Source: Pontederia crassipes (Eukaryota; Streptophyta; Magnoliopsida; Commelinales; Pontederiaceae). Taken from it: DNA of 64,000 nucleotides. Made by a program: the position numbers and the translations under genes. Shown here one piece after another: positions 1 to 11,488 of this stretch; position 1 is the first letter of the stretch, and each line of letters begins with the position of its first letter. The notes below the pieces were generated by a model. That model was not told the DNA's origin and ran no database searches. It saw only the letters and a program-made list of their open reading frames with translations. Location: NCBI GenBank assembly GCA_030549335.1, contig CM060187.1, positions 54,022,203 to 54,086,202 of the forward strand, given 5' to 3'.

Positions 1-600
1 ATGTTATGATCGAGATGAGAGTTTTTTTTATGGAGATAATGTCAGAAATATCCGCATTTGCTCATATAGAGCACAAGATATGTCAGCGCTGAGTGCCCAT
101 CTCGTTCGATAAGTTCTAGTGAGGATCCTCCCACCCCATAAAAGTCATGCAAAAATGTGGCAGATGGAATCTCCAAATAAGTTTGCAGTCTCCCCTGAGT
201 GTGCTCAGTACCATGCAGTGAGGAAGAAAGTGAAGGTATAGGCTGCATGCTGAGCACCTGCCCGATCACCACAGCCAACCATCCTGGCGAGACATCTCAG
301 GTCTGATGGGGGTGATCCATTCTAGAAAATCTAGGAGCCCAGAAACCCACTGGTCGGAGAGGAATGCTTTAAAGAGGGGGGACCATGAGCCACTCCCCAG
401 CCCACCATGCTTCCTCCAGGCCTCTCCAACTAGTGCGTCTAGTGTCGCGTGATAGTCCATACAACCTGGGAACACCACCGCCAAAGATCCTCCGGGTGTC
501 CACTCATGTCGCCAAAAGGAGAAAGGTGATCTGATCCAAGTGAGGTCATCATGAGCGGATGCACCAAAAGAAAGAACACCACACCAGAAGGCTGACACCC

Positions 601-773
601 ACAACAACAACAAAGCCTTATCCCACTAGGTGGGGTCGGCTACATGGATCATACGACGCTTCGTTGATCCATGTTCATGAGATTCGACAGGGTTTTACGC
701 TGACTGTCGGGGCCTAACACAACCTTCCTCCTTTATCCGGGCTTGGGACCGGCTATAAAACATAGGCGGAGTT
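601..773 (-). mobile_element. 173-bp SINE-like RTE derivative with 18-bp target duplication
   Basis: The insert is flanked by a perfect 18-bp direct repeat, accagaaggctgacaccc, at 583-600 and 774-791. Read on the minus strand, it starts with a segment containing tatagccggtcccaagcc and ends with catgtagccgaccccaccta and a (GTT)n tail. The last about 60 bp match the 3' end of the RTE element at 20668-21351, so the RTE machinery probably mobilised it. It lies inside the old LINE and is therefore younger than it. A second copy is at 42084-42256. Confidence 0.85.
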
Positions 774-1693
774 ACCAGAAGGCTGACACCCCTTGTGGCA
801 AAATGGTTTGCGCACCCCATGATAGATCCCTGCCGAGATTGACATCCAAAGACTGTCCTCCGGGCCCATGACTTGACCAACACACTGGACCATAAGGGCT
901 TGGTTGGTACAATAAAGATCACGAAGCCCCTACTCTATAGGCCTGAAGTCCACCCTGCCAAAAAATTTGCTCCTCGGAGTGTCCATCCGTCCACACTCGC
1001 CAGTAGTCAGAGGACCATCATGTTTACTCATCGAGAGAGACGAGAGGACAGCAGAGAGCAAGATCAATGGACCACCCATCGCCTATGCTCCATACACTCA
1101 ACAACTGGGGTCCAACCTCGAGATGAAGAGATGAAGGCCATAGGTAGTTGGCAAAGATTTGGTTGGGGTGCGCAGATCAGCAGCTCAACTTTCAATATCA
1201 TTGTCAGCCATACAAAAAGGAAGGAAAGAAGAACTAGCATGGTTAAATTGAAGACCGAATGCTGTCACGAAAAGCTCCACCAAGATGGCGATACATCTGG
1301 CCCCCTCAATGAAAAATAATGTGTCAACTGCATACTTAAGGAAAAGAACAAGGATCCCTAAGAATCCAGTGTATCTAACAAGAGCATCAACTGTCAGGAT
1401 GAACAACATGGGTGCAAAGGGGCAGCCCTGCCACACCCCCTTGGTAGTTGAATCCAACTGCCTGTCAACGCCCCATTGACCAACACCAAGAATGAGGTCG
1501 TACTGATACAATGCTTCTTTCAGGCGATTCAGGTTGGTGGGAAACTCCTAACTTGCAGAGAGTGCCAGAGGAAGGACCATGAGATGATATCATATGCTTT
1601 AGAGAAATACACCTTCCACATGAAGGCGCAAAAGTCACTCTGTCATTAGCGTGAGATAATCTCTAAGACGATGTCGTAGGTATTGTTGATGGA

Positions 1694-3308
1694 TGATGCA
1701 TGAAAAATCATGCTTAATTTAGGTTATTTAATTTGCATTCTAAGAAGCCTTGTGTTTAAGAAAGGAAAAAATCGATTTATTTTTATTAAATTTCTTTCAG
1801 ATTTGATTTCTACCTAAGTTTGGGTAAACTTTGGTAGGAATGAAAATAAAAAGATTTTTGGTCTAAAAAAGTACGGAATGATTGATTGTCATGGCTGTGA
1901 TAGTGATAGTCACTCCCATGACGAATAGATGAAGATGGCAAGCCTCGGTCACAGCCATTCTATGAACCCATATCATGCCCATGAGCAAGAGGAAGAGCCA
2001 AAGATTTCAAGGTCTCGCTAACAGCCGTAACAATTGTCATCACGCCTGTGAGCGAGAGGCAAACACCAAGGATTTCCTCCAAGTTTCCGTCACAGCCGTG
2101 AGCACCATCCGTACACCCTCGTGAGCGAGGCTCGTTTGTGAGTCAGCACGCTCACGGCCGTTCCACCACAGGTCACAGCCATGAGCACATGAAGAAAAGG
2201 AAAGATGTACTGTCACAGCCTTTCCATTAGAATTCACGGTCGTGACGCCGGTCTATTAGGTAGTTAGGCTGAAAAGTTTATCCATGTTTTGGATTAAATT
2301 TTGGGTGGTTGAGCAAGGCTACGGGGAAACTATGAAAAGGGGCTCTAAGGCACCTGGAAGATCATCTCTGGAGGGCAGAAAAGAAGTGTTGAAGGCTTGG
2401 TGAAGAAGATCCAGAGGCTCTACAACGAAGTTCTATCGGAAACTCGCAAGAGGATGGCAAATTCGGGAGTAGTTGTTCTCATCCTTGTTTTCTTTCTCCT
2501 GAAACAATTATTAGATTTTGATGATGTGTTTTAGATCTATGGAGTAGTTGTCTCTTAGGATTATCTTGGTTGAACCCTAGTATGTATCGGATCCTTATTC
2601 CTTAGTTTGATGAATTAATAGCATGTTCGAAAGATTTTCATATTCATATTTGAGACTTACTGCTTTTGAGTCTATTTATTATCTGAAAAGAAGTCAGTAG
2701 ATTCATAAGAGTTTCTTAGAATTATTTTTCTTGCATGTCATAATTGGGTAAATTGAGACCCAATTATGTTGTTATTAAGAAGACTTGAAAAAGCCCTTAA
2801 TTTGATATTCCAGTTAAATGCATTTTGAGATTCAATAACTTAGATTAAAAACCGGAAGGATTTATTTAATTTTATTATTCTCAAAATGGAAATTAAAGCA
2901 TTATATATTAGTTAATTTACTTTGGGAATTTTACTATATTTGTTCATGAATTTCATGCTTAAGGACTCATATATGATAGCTGTGTAAATCAAGAGAAATC
3001 CTCTTCATCAAATTCTAAACTTTTAAATCCAATGATCATTTATTCATTTTCATGTTATTCATTTATCATTTTTTTTTTAAATCTTAATTTATCATCTTTT
3101 CTCACTTGAGCGGAATGGCGTCGTATGATCCATGTAGCCGACCCCACATAGTGGGATAAGGCTTTGTTGTTGTTGTTGTATCATCTTTTCTCACTTGTCA
3201 AGTAAAATAAATTAATCATTATAATTAGTCCTCGCGGGAACGATCTTTACTCACTACTTTATTACTTGAATGATTAGTGCGCTTGCTAGTGTTTCTAAGT
3301 ACGCATCA
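1694..3308 (+). mobile_element. Solo LTR (Tat/Ogre/Athila-like Ty3 family), 1,615 bp
   Basis: The segment starts TGATGCATGA and ends TACGCATCA. A perfect 5-bp target duplication, atgga, lies at 1689-1693 and 3309-3313. Its last about 60 bp (ttacttgaatgatt, then agtgcgcttgctagtg) resemble the end of the LTRs at 31236-32967 and 37585-39294, which lie in the opposite orientation. It therefore belongs to a related LTR family and is what remains after LTR-LTR recombination. 1880-2250 holds a degenerate array of gtcacagccgtgagc-like motifs. The LTR splits the RT region of the LINE and itself carries the RTE tail at 3109-3178. Confidence 0.88.
3109..3178 (+). mobile_element. 70-bp 5'-truncated RTE LINE tail
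   Basis: A 19-bp direct repeat, tatcatcttttctcacttg, lies at 3090-3108 and 3179-3197. Between the copies are only 70 bp: agcggaatggcgtcgtatga, the ccgaccccacatagtggg core and a (GTT)n tail. This is the same 3' end as the RTE element at 20668-21351. It is the innermost of three nested insertions. Confidence 0.9.
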
Positions 3309-5640
3309 ATGGACCAGCCACGGATGAAGGTCAACTTAACTAGGTGAATGAGATCAAGAAGCATCTCCCATAGACGATTTGCCAATACCTTTACCATATT
3401 GCGATAAATGGCATTGGATAAAGAAATCGGCCAGAAGTCTTGAACTAATTCCTCAGAGTATGCTTAGGGAGCATGAAGACCGTTTAAGGCACTCAAAGTC
3501 CTAGTTCTTGCTGGCGAACTCACGAATGATAGCCATGACATCCTCGCAGTGAAAACCCATCTTGCTCTGGTGAGGACTCACTATTGAGATCCCACAAAGC
3601 TTGGGTGACCTCATCGTCCATGATGACCTACGACAATGCAAAAACATGGTCATTAGAGGGACATTGGATCCCCCTAGCATCCGTAGGAGACCAATGCCAA
3701 GTACTCGGCGAGCTCGAGGAGTCCCGATAGTATGATGCAATGGCGGTGGCGGCCCTGATATGTTGCCAATCGGAGATTATTTTCCCCTGCACTTCAAGCC
3801 GCTCAATCTTGTTGATCCGTCGGCGCGAGCTTGCATACAAGTGGAAGAATTTAGTGGTGGCATCACCCTCCATAGCCAAGTTTGGCGGTGCCTCCACTAG
3901 TTTTCCACCTTCTTGTCTTCCAATTGGATGACCTCCTAGGAGCGCCTCTGCTTAGCAATCTCTACCAAACTGGATATGGCGGCAAGGACCTTTGATCGCC
4001 ATCAATTTTGATCCTCCCGAATCTTGTCATCGGTGGCCTATGAGGAAAGTATGAAGCGATGCAACCGGAGTGCCAACGTTCTAGCCAATGAAGAAGAGGG
4101 TGTGACTCAACAACCACTTAGCGAAAACCATCTCCATGAGCCATGATTTTTCGAAGAAGAAGAAGAGGGACCTCAAGGTCGGACCATTGGATCTCCACAC
4201 GAGGGGGATGTGATCCGAAAACGGCCAATCTAAGGTCTGAACATCTGCCAATTGGTGGGTCTCGACAAGCTCCAAAAAGCCAAGGAACTGTGGTCGATCC
4301 TCGATCTCGCAGATGGTGCAAGTGTGCTCCTCCAAGTGAATCAATAGTTCATCGTCCGAAAATGGAGCAGCGACTGAGATTCATAAAATCTGGAAACTTC
4401 TTTGCATAGAGTCCCTCGCGAGGCGATTAATAGGGTGATCATCAAAGTCAAGAGTGACATTAAAGTCGCCACCAATCAATGATCCGAAAGGTTGGAACGA
4501 ATGCAACGGAGATCCTCCCAAATGGAGGATCAATCACATGCACAAATCCCCAAAAGATAGGGTACGACGCCAAGTGCTCCAAAGCCAGCCCATTCCGCCA
4601 CCATGCGAACCTCTCTTTCCTCTCTCCCAAGTAAAAGGCTGGTAAGCTGCTGCAGACGTTGCTCTACTTGTGGTGTTGTGCTGGGCTGCTGCTGGGACAT
4701 GGTGTTGGGCTGGGCATGTGTAGTGAGGAGGAAGTTTGTGTAGTGTTGGACTGGGTATGAGCGGTGAGAAGAGAGGAGTTTGATTGGTTGGACAATGAGG
4801 GTGTTGTTGTTGCAGGGAGGATGACGACGCCATTGTTGGAATCCCATCGGAGTGAGCACTCGAGCAGAGGGGTCGCATCGCGCAAATCGAGATGCATAGA
4901 TGAAGAAGAAACCTGTTGGAGCCTGCACACAACACCATCGTGACGGGTATGCTGCATTTGCATCCAGGATGTAGTTAGACCTCTGAAGAGACGGCCAAAA
5001 GGTCCAGTGAGATGATGGTGGGGACAGCGATGGAGAGTGGAGTCCTGAATCCCCTGACCAGCGTCATGATCACTTCAGGATGGAGAAGGTGCAGGGGAAC
5101 ACCTTGGATGTGGACATGGGTTCTGGTTGCTGCTGGAGGCTGCATTGCCCCATCCGTCTCTGACCAAGGTCGCCAAGACATTGGACCAAGTTATGGCAGG
5201 GGGAGGAGGGAACCAGCCAGGAGCCTCTTGTGACTATTGAAGGAGAAGAGACAGAGGATAGGAGGGATGGTGAGAGACAGGCGCTGACGGAGACGGAGAT
5301 GGCACCGCCGGCAGGGGCTGCCAGAGGTGAAAATAGTACTCGGCTAACGTCAGCGGCCCAGTTTTAGCAGTAGTTGTGTCGCAAAGGCGTCTACTGCTTT
5401 GCAGCAAAAAGCGGAGGGGAAGAGCCACCAGAAGATGGAGCCCCACCGGTGAGGGCAGTGGCACCGCTGGGGTGGGGCTCCTGGCGATGAGGTTGCAAGC
5501 TGGATACCCTAGTGGGTTCGCTTAACAGGTCGCAGATATCTTCTATCTCATCTCAAACTTTCTTCAACGCAGTTAAGGAGGTTTGATCTGGTCTATGCCT
5601 TGGATCCTCATAGTCAGGTCTCAGGTCCATGGGGTCATTT

Positions 5641-6038
5641 GACATTCATAATTGTGAGACACCATCTTGCTAACATGTTTACTTCAGATGCAAATAATGT
5701 GTCTGGTTTTAAAGTCTTGTGTATCAACATTGTATCAAAGTAACAAAAATGCTAACAATCGGTTCTATTGAGTTATATTATATGGTTTTCTAAATGAGGG
5801 ATTAAGTGAAAAAAAGACACAAATGCGAAATATGAGGCAATCCTAAACAAGTGAAAAGCAAGAAATCAACTAAAAAATCAGGCATGTGCAATATTAAATT
5901 CATAATAAGTACTCTACAAAGAAAAACAATGAATTAACATGATAATTTCCTGAAAAACAAAGTAGAAATGATAGATGGTATTAATTAAACACAAGCAATA
6001 CAGCCTTAACAAAATACAAACAATAGATCGTTACTCAC
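5641..6038. other. Intron sequence between RNase H1-like exon and LINE
   Basis: AT-rich sequence with no ORF, RNA gene or recognisable repeat. It lies directly downstream (minus strand) of the splice donor of the last visible RNase H1-like exon, so it is most simply the start of that gene's next intron. Confidence 0.5.
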
Positions 6039-7693
6039 ATTACTATGAAGCACTGGTTTTGCATTCAGACTTCCTGATTTGAGAAGTTTGTTTGATTGCT
6101 TGGAAGATATGGAGCCAGATCCAACTGATTCCTGTAGAACAGCAAATATGTAAATGAAATCAAACCAACATAAGAGAAAATATGATTATGCATTGCCAAA
6201 ATGTTAACTGATTTCTCAGCCTATTATTATACGATGTTGATCATATCCCAAGAATAAATTTTGCTTTGCTGAACTGCTTTTAAGTATGATACTGCTAATT
6301 ATCCTTCATAATCAAGGTCTTGCTAACAATTCATAAACAAAAGAATTGTTGACTGTTTATGAACCTACTTACTTTGTCCTTCGATCTTGTTAGTGTAGAA
6401 GGTTTTTTGGATTCTTCCTCCAGCAAAAATGCCATACCATCAGGTTGCTTCAAGCAAAAAAAGAAACATCTTTAGGTTTCAATAGATAAAAAATGTATGG
6501 AATCTGAATTCATCATCTAGTAGAGCTATTGCATCTTGGAAGGAGGAAATTTGTGATACACCTAAACCAATGTTCTCAGGTTATATGTGATCTCTGTTCT
6601 ATATATGGGGAATGTCGTAATTATATATGAAAATCCTAAAGGGGTCTGATCCAAATGGTCCACATGAAACACCGCGTTTTCCATGTAAATGGCAATATAC
6701 AAATGATATCACTTTAGCACACTCCATACAGATGAAATCCAGATAGGAATATGTATGGCTGTTTATTACATCCGTAAAATATAGGACAACAAATACTGCA
6801 TGTAGTTAAATGCAGACAAGACCTGTTGAATAATTGCTTCTAAATACCCCATTAAGAATGTCAACCAAAATATGTATCAAAATAGATGCCAAATATTTAA
6901 CTTCATAGTATATCTATCAGCCAGTACTATGGTTAGTGATAACTTCCATTTAATGCTACCATGCGTCAAAATTAACTTGGAGCAACATAATACAGATATG
7001 TTAACACTTCCACTATATACAACTTTCAACAAGATTCAAAGAAGTATAACATTCAAAGAATAAAGAGGGATCCCTCTCAAAAAAATAATGTTTGGAATCT
7101 TCTCTTGGTCACTCATATATATTAAGTTGCTCTTTCATCATCTTACCTTAAAGGGACAAGGCACAAGACCATCAAACAGATCTTTGTTGACATCTGCTGC
7201 ATTCACAGTATAAAGAGGATTTTTAAGCCCACGAGAAGCAAGATATTCCTCTGTTTCTTTGCGCAATGCATAACCTTTGTACACACTGACTGAAGGATCA
7301 CAGACCTAAAAGATTAAAAAAAAAAAGAAAATGAATGACAACACACTAACCAAAATTGACATAGTGCTGATCGGAACCCATTCTCAGGAACAAAAGGTGT
7401 TACCGAGGAGCTAACTTGAGCCTGACAATCACTTAAGCTTTTATATATACCAATAATATCTCCTTTCCGAACAACATAGAATTCATCCTTTTCTTCCTCC
7501 AGTGATGTTTGATGATCCACATCTGGGAGCTGCTGATTACGCTTCTGCTGAGCAGTAAAGCATCGAAACTGAAACCCAGTCCGGGCAAAATCCACTTTAA
7601 GGGCCCTAGTGGCACCACGTGTGATGTCTCTCAATGTTGTGGCATAAAATCCACACAATAAGTTCCTCATCACAACATTGGTATTTGCCCACA
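6039..7693 (-). CDS. RNase H1-like protein, N-terminal hybrid-binding part (partial gene)
   Basis: Four exons are visible: 7693-7404, 7305-7147, 6447-6373 and 6131-6039. All are joined by GT-AG introns in phase 0. I place the start at ATG 7670; an in-frame ATG at 7706 lies upstream of a likely splice acceptor (tgtgcag before 7693). The 198 readable residues begin with an Arg-rich, acid-poor stretch (residues 1-45) that could be an organelle transit peptide. A viroplasmin/hybrid-binding domain follows (residues 63-108: FYVVRKGDIIGIYKS, DCQAQV, then VSVYKGY), then a Ser/Lys-rich linker. In plant RNase H1 proteins this domain grips RNA:DNA hybrids and a C-terminal catalytic RNase H domain cuts the RNA. 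No catalytic exon (Asp-Glu-Asp core) is found down to position 1. Either the intron starting at 6038 is longer than 6 kb and holds the LINE, or the gene has lost its 3' half. Confidence 0.8.
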
Positions 7694-8680
7694 CTGCACA
7701 AGACATGCAGAAAAACCGTGCAATTAATAAAAATCCTTAGCTAACAACTTATCTGTCTTGTACTGCAGCGAGGACAAGAATCCGCTCCATATTCCATCTG
7801 ACTAGTTTCATGTTGGAGTAAGGCACAGTTTCAAGGAACAGGAAAAGGAAGAGCTTCAAACCAATTTTGATTACACAAACAAAAGCGGAAACAACCTCGA
7901 GATAATATGTAGCAAATTCCTTTACAATAAGCACGAGAAACAGGAAAAGGAAGAGCTTTAGACTTCATGCCAACCCACAATTTGCTGCATTTTGTTTGAA
8001 ATGAATCTACTGAAGCAATATCAATGTAATATATAGTGTTCTAATATATTCCTTCAAACTAAACATTACTACCCAAAAGAAACTATACAAAGCTGGAACA
8101 GAAGAAAGAAACGCAGCAAAAAGATGATGAAACTTTCGGACTGCCGAGAGAAAATAAGTTCCCATCATAATAATATGGTGCTCTCAAATTTTCTAGAATC
8201 AATATAAACATTCAACAGGTTTCAAAACAAACCTATCGCAGCGTCATCAGAGCATGAGCTACAAGCGATGAACCGCACAAGAGAAAAATAAGTTGCAAGG
8301 AGGGAATCACACGAAACTTCCGATTACAAATGACGCCGAAGAAACTGAAACAAGTCAAGACCGAACCTGAGACCTGACACAAACAATGGAATCGATTAGT
8401 TCAAGTCGAAATCCCCCAAAGCGGTCGTACTGCGCCGCCTCGGTCTAAAACCCCGGAATTAGCACGTAAAGCTTCAAAGTTGCGCTGTTCCTGGCAATGC
8501 CCCACCCCTGCACGGTCCGGATGGGCGGCGGCGGCGGTGGTGGCGGCAGCGCGGCGCCGGGTGAAAGAGACGAAAGCAGCGTCAGTGACTCAGTGGAGGG
8601 AGGGAAGGAGAATTTATTTGAGGAGCAGACCGGACCGGTCCGACCGGCTAATGGGTTCATTTGGTTTTTTTAACTAATTG
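7694..8680 (-). promoter_or_regulatory. 5' intron, leader and promoter region of the RNase H1-like gene
   Basis: No protein exon is visible. 8490-8570 is GC-rich with a (GGC)n-like stretch, as in many plant 5' leaders, and stands out from the AT-rich surroundings. A non-coding first exon near 8350-8600, spliced to the acceptor at 7694, would fit. Its exact donor and the transcription start cannot be fixed from sequence alone. Confidence 0.4.
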
Positions 8681-11488
8681 GAAGCTAGAATTCTTCGGAT
8701 TTGATAATTTAAATTTTGGTTTGTGGAAAATTTTAAAGGTTTGATAATTTAAATTCGATAGTTGGAAATAATAATAAAAAAATAGAAGTTACAAAAACAC
8801 AGGCCCAACCGTTACTTTTATACAATGTCTCGCATCATAATCCTTCTAAAACATCGGCCTAATAATCCTCCTAACACTCACATTTTTAAAACATTCCTAA
8901 AAGTTTATTAATTATCATGTATGCCATTATGAAAGAATTATGAGGATATAGCGTTACTCCTCAATAAATAAATATATATATATATCGATTTTAAGCATGA
9001 GCACGGGTGGACAAGCCCCGACCTGCATCAATATGAAAATTTTAAACTTTTTCCGAGCTCAATTACATATCGAGTCTGGATCACATCTCATTCTTTAACA
9101 CTCGGCAGTATCAGGTCAGAATCAAATTCGGATTATAAAAATTACAATCATATTTCGATCTGGTATTATTATATTATATTAATATATTAAATTCTTTAAA
9201 GTATTATATTGTATCTATTTTAATTACAAATTTTATAGTTTATTATATATATTAAACATACATTATATTATATTATTATATATGTAATTTAATTGATAAT
9301 TATTATATTTATATAATAGTATTAAACATTTTTTATACTGTATTTAAATCTTTTATTAAAATTGATTGCATCGAGACAATCAGAATATTTTAATTTTTAA
9401 CTCGATTTAACCGGAACATTTTTTGAGAAACTAGATGGGATTGGATCGGCTAGACCGGTCCCGAATTCGATTTTGCTCACCCCTACTAATTCGACAAGAT
9501 AATTTTTTTTTATAGTAGTGTAAAATCTTTTTTAACTGTTTAGTAAATATCCAAATATTTGAATAAACATTTAAATAAAAAATCCTTTCAATTGTTCAAT
9601 TACCGTTGTACACAATTTTACACATAAAGTTGGATTTTTTACACACATATAATGATTCATCATTGCCCCCCTAAACTAACTTAGTTTATATTTGTACACA
9701 ATTGCTCAACTTATAAATTGTCCCCTGCTCATACTCTGTTTTGGCAAATCTATGAGTTTATTTGAATTCCTGATTATTTAACTTTCCTGTCATGGATTTT
9801 TAAAAAAAAATGAGAAATTAACAAAGAGGGCAGAGTACACCGATTTAAAGAGACAAGTTTTATGGATTCGTTTTCTTTAAGAATTTATAATACTCTATTT
9901 TATTTGAATCTCCATTAAATTAAGATAGCTTTTGGATGAACTTCGATTCTTAAGAACTAATTGATTAAATATATAAATTAATAATATAAATATGATTTCA
10001 TCGATAAATTTTAATGGATATATAGATAAAAAGTAGAAAGCACAGAAATAAATTCATTTTTATGATATAAAAATTATATTAAAAAAATATTATAATTGAT
10101 TGTTATTTAAGATGATGTAAAAAATTATTTAATAAATTAATGTACACAATAAATATTAATTAATAATACATCGTACTATAATAATAATTAAAATATAATA
10201 ATAATTAAGAAAGTAACTATTTAGTATCGAATTGAATAAATTTTTTACAAGGTAAATGATAATATATAAATCAATATATAACTATATATACTCCAAAAAA
10301 TTAATTGAAAGAAAAAAAAATAAAAAATAATGGTTCTTTCTTTCCAGTAAGTTTTTTTTTTGGGAAGCAGGAACTCAAATTCTCATTTTTTTTCTGCTGC
10401 ACGTGTTATTTGATAATGTTTCATGTTATGACGGTGCCATGAAACAATTAATTGGTGTTTGGCAATTGGCAGAAACAAACATGACCAAAAGAATCACAGC
10501 ACAAGAAGAGAAAAAAGTGGCTTAACAATTCTAAAATCTAAACCTGGTAAATAGGGGTGTACGAAATTTTCGAACCACCCAAAAAATTTACCCAACCCCA
10601 GAAAAATGGAACCGAAAAATAAAATAAAAATTGAAAATCAAATATAATTTAGGATTATTTTTTAATAACGTGAAAACCAACCTGCTTAAATTAGGATTCC
10701 ATTTGAAAAAAAAAATTCATAAGGACCCATGAAGTCTGTTTATATTTATTAATTTTATTTGTATAATTAATTTATAAGTAATTATTTTTTATATTATTGG
10801 CATATTAATTTTTTATATAGTTTAATATGTTCTATTCATATTATGAAACTATAATTTAATATTTCAAATATTATATCTATATTTAGTTATAAAATCAAAT
10901 ATGTTAATACAAATTTTAATTTATTATATAAGTTTAAAAATATTATTCTACTAAAATAGCTTCCTAAAAATCATTAAAAATTTGACGTGCTAAAAGATGT
11001 TTTTAAATGATTTTATGGTGATTTTTATAATTTAAAAATTGATTCAAAAAGTAGTGAATGATATTTTATACCGAAAAATAAAAAAATTGCCCGACTGTGA
11101 CCACTTTCACTCTAAGTAAATATTTTGGAAGAAAATATAGCTGAGAGTGCATTATTACTATAAATTAAATGCTTACATAAGGCTAAACATGTTTTTATTG
11201 GGAATGTAAATGGGCGATTTGATTTCTAAATATTGGAAGCGAGGGACGAAATAATAATTTAATTATGATTAGAAGCGACCATCTGCTTATAGATTAAACA
11301 AGTGTCTGATTTTTTTTTTCGTTTAATCTGCTCAAAATTGAATTGAGTTAAGATAAAACGAATTTATCGGATTATAAAATGCGTTTAATTATTTTTAAAT
11401 GTATTGCCTCCGTAAACATAGTAGTGTAACTGTAGTGGTTATGTACGAATTGTTGACTAAGAAAATGAGAAATGTGCAAGAGCCCTTG
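8681..11488. other. AT-rich intergenic DNA
   Basis: No gene seen. There is a duplicated phrase near 8700 and 8740 (ttgataatttaaatt) and a TA run at 8968-8985. The segment from about 9005 to 9475 has loosely inverted ends (gggtggacaag, and its counterpart near ttgctcacccc), so it may be a decayed hAT-type element, but no target duplication is visible. A similar lone end, aggggtgtacgaaatttt, is at 10553. Confidence 0.4.

Larger units (their letters stand above)
1..5640 (-). mobile_element. Decayed L1-type LINE, 3' end beyond left edge
   Basis: This is a non-LTR retrotransposon read right to left. Around 5180-4975 a translated piece contains VHIQGVPLHLLHPEV, like the ORF1 (DUF4283-type) protein of plant L1 elements. 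Around 4485-4410 the endonuclease motif GGDFNVTLDFDDHPINRL can be read, and SDHIPLVW follows near 4200. At 3880-3740 the linker before the reverse transcriptase appears (EGDATTKFFHLYASSRRRIN). At 1511-1185 comes the RT core, with QGCPFAPMLFILTVDAL and then LKYAVDTLFF where active elements have YADD. 600-1 resembles the C-terminal region of such ORF2 proteins. Frames are broken throughout and the catalytic YADD is mutated to YAVD, so it is dead. The 5' boundary near 5640 is an estimate from the upstream GC-rich leader; no target-site duplication could be checked. Two younger insertions interrupt it (601-773 and 1694-3308). Confidence 0.85.

Noticed and set aside
873-1319. 148-codon open frame on the plus strand
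   Set aside because: Antisense shadow of the LINE RT region, which has clear homology on the minus strand.
4530-4963. Three overlapping open frames of 99-134 codons on the minus strand
   Set aside because: They are different frames of one decayed LINE segment between ORF1 and the endonuclease; none shows a domain of its own.
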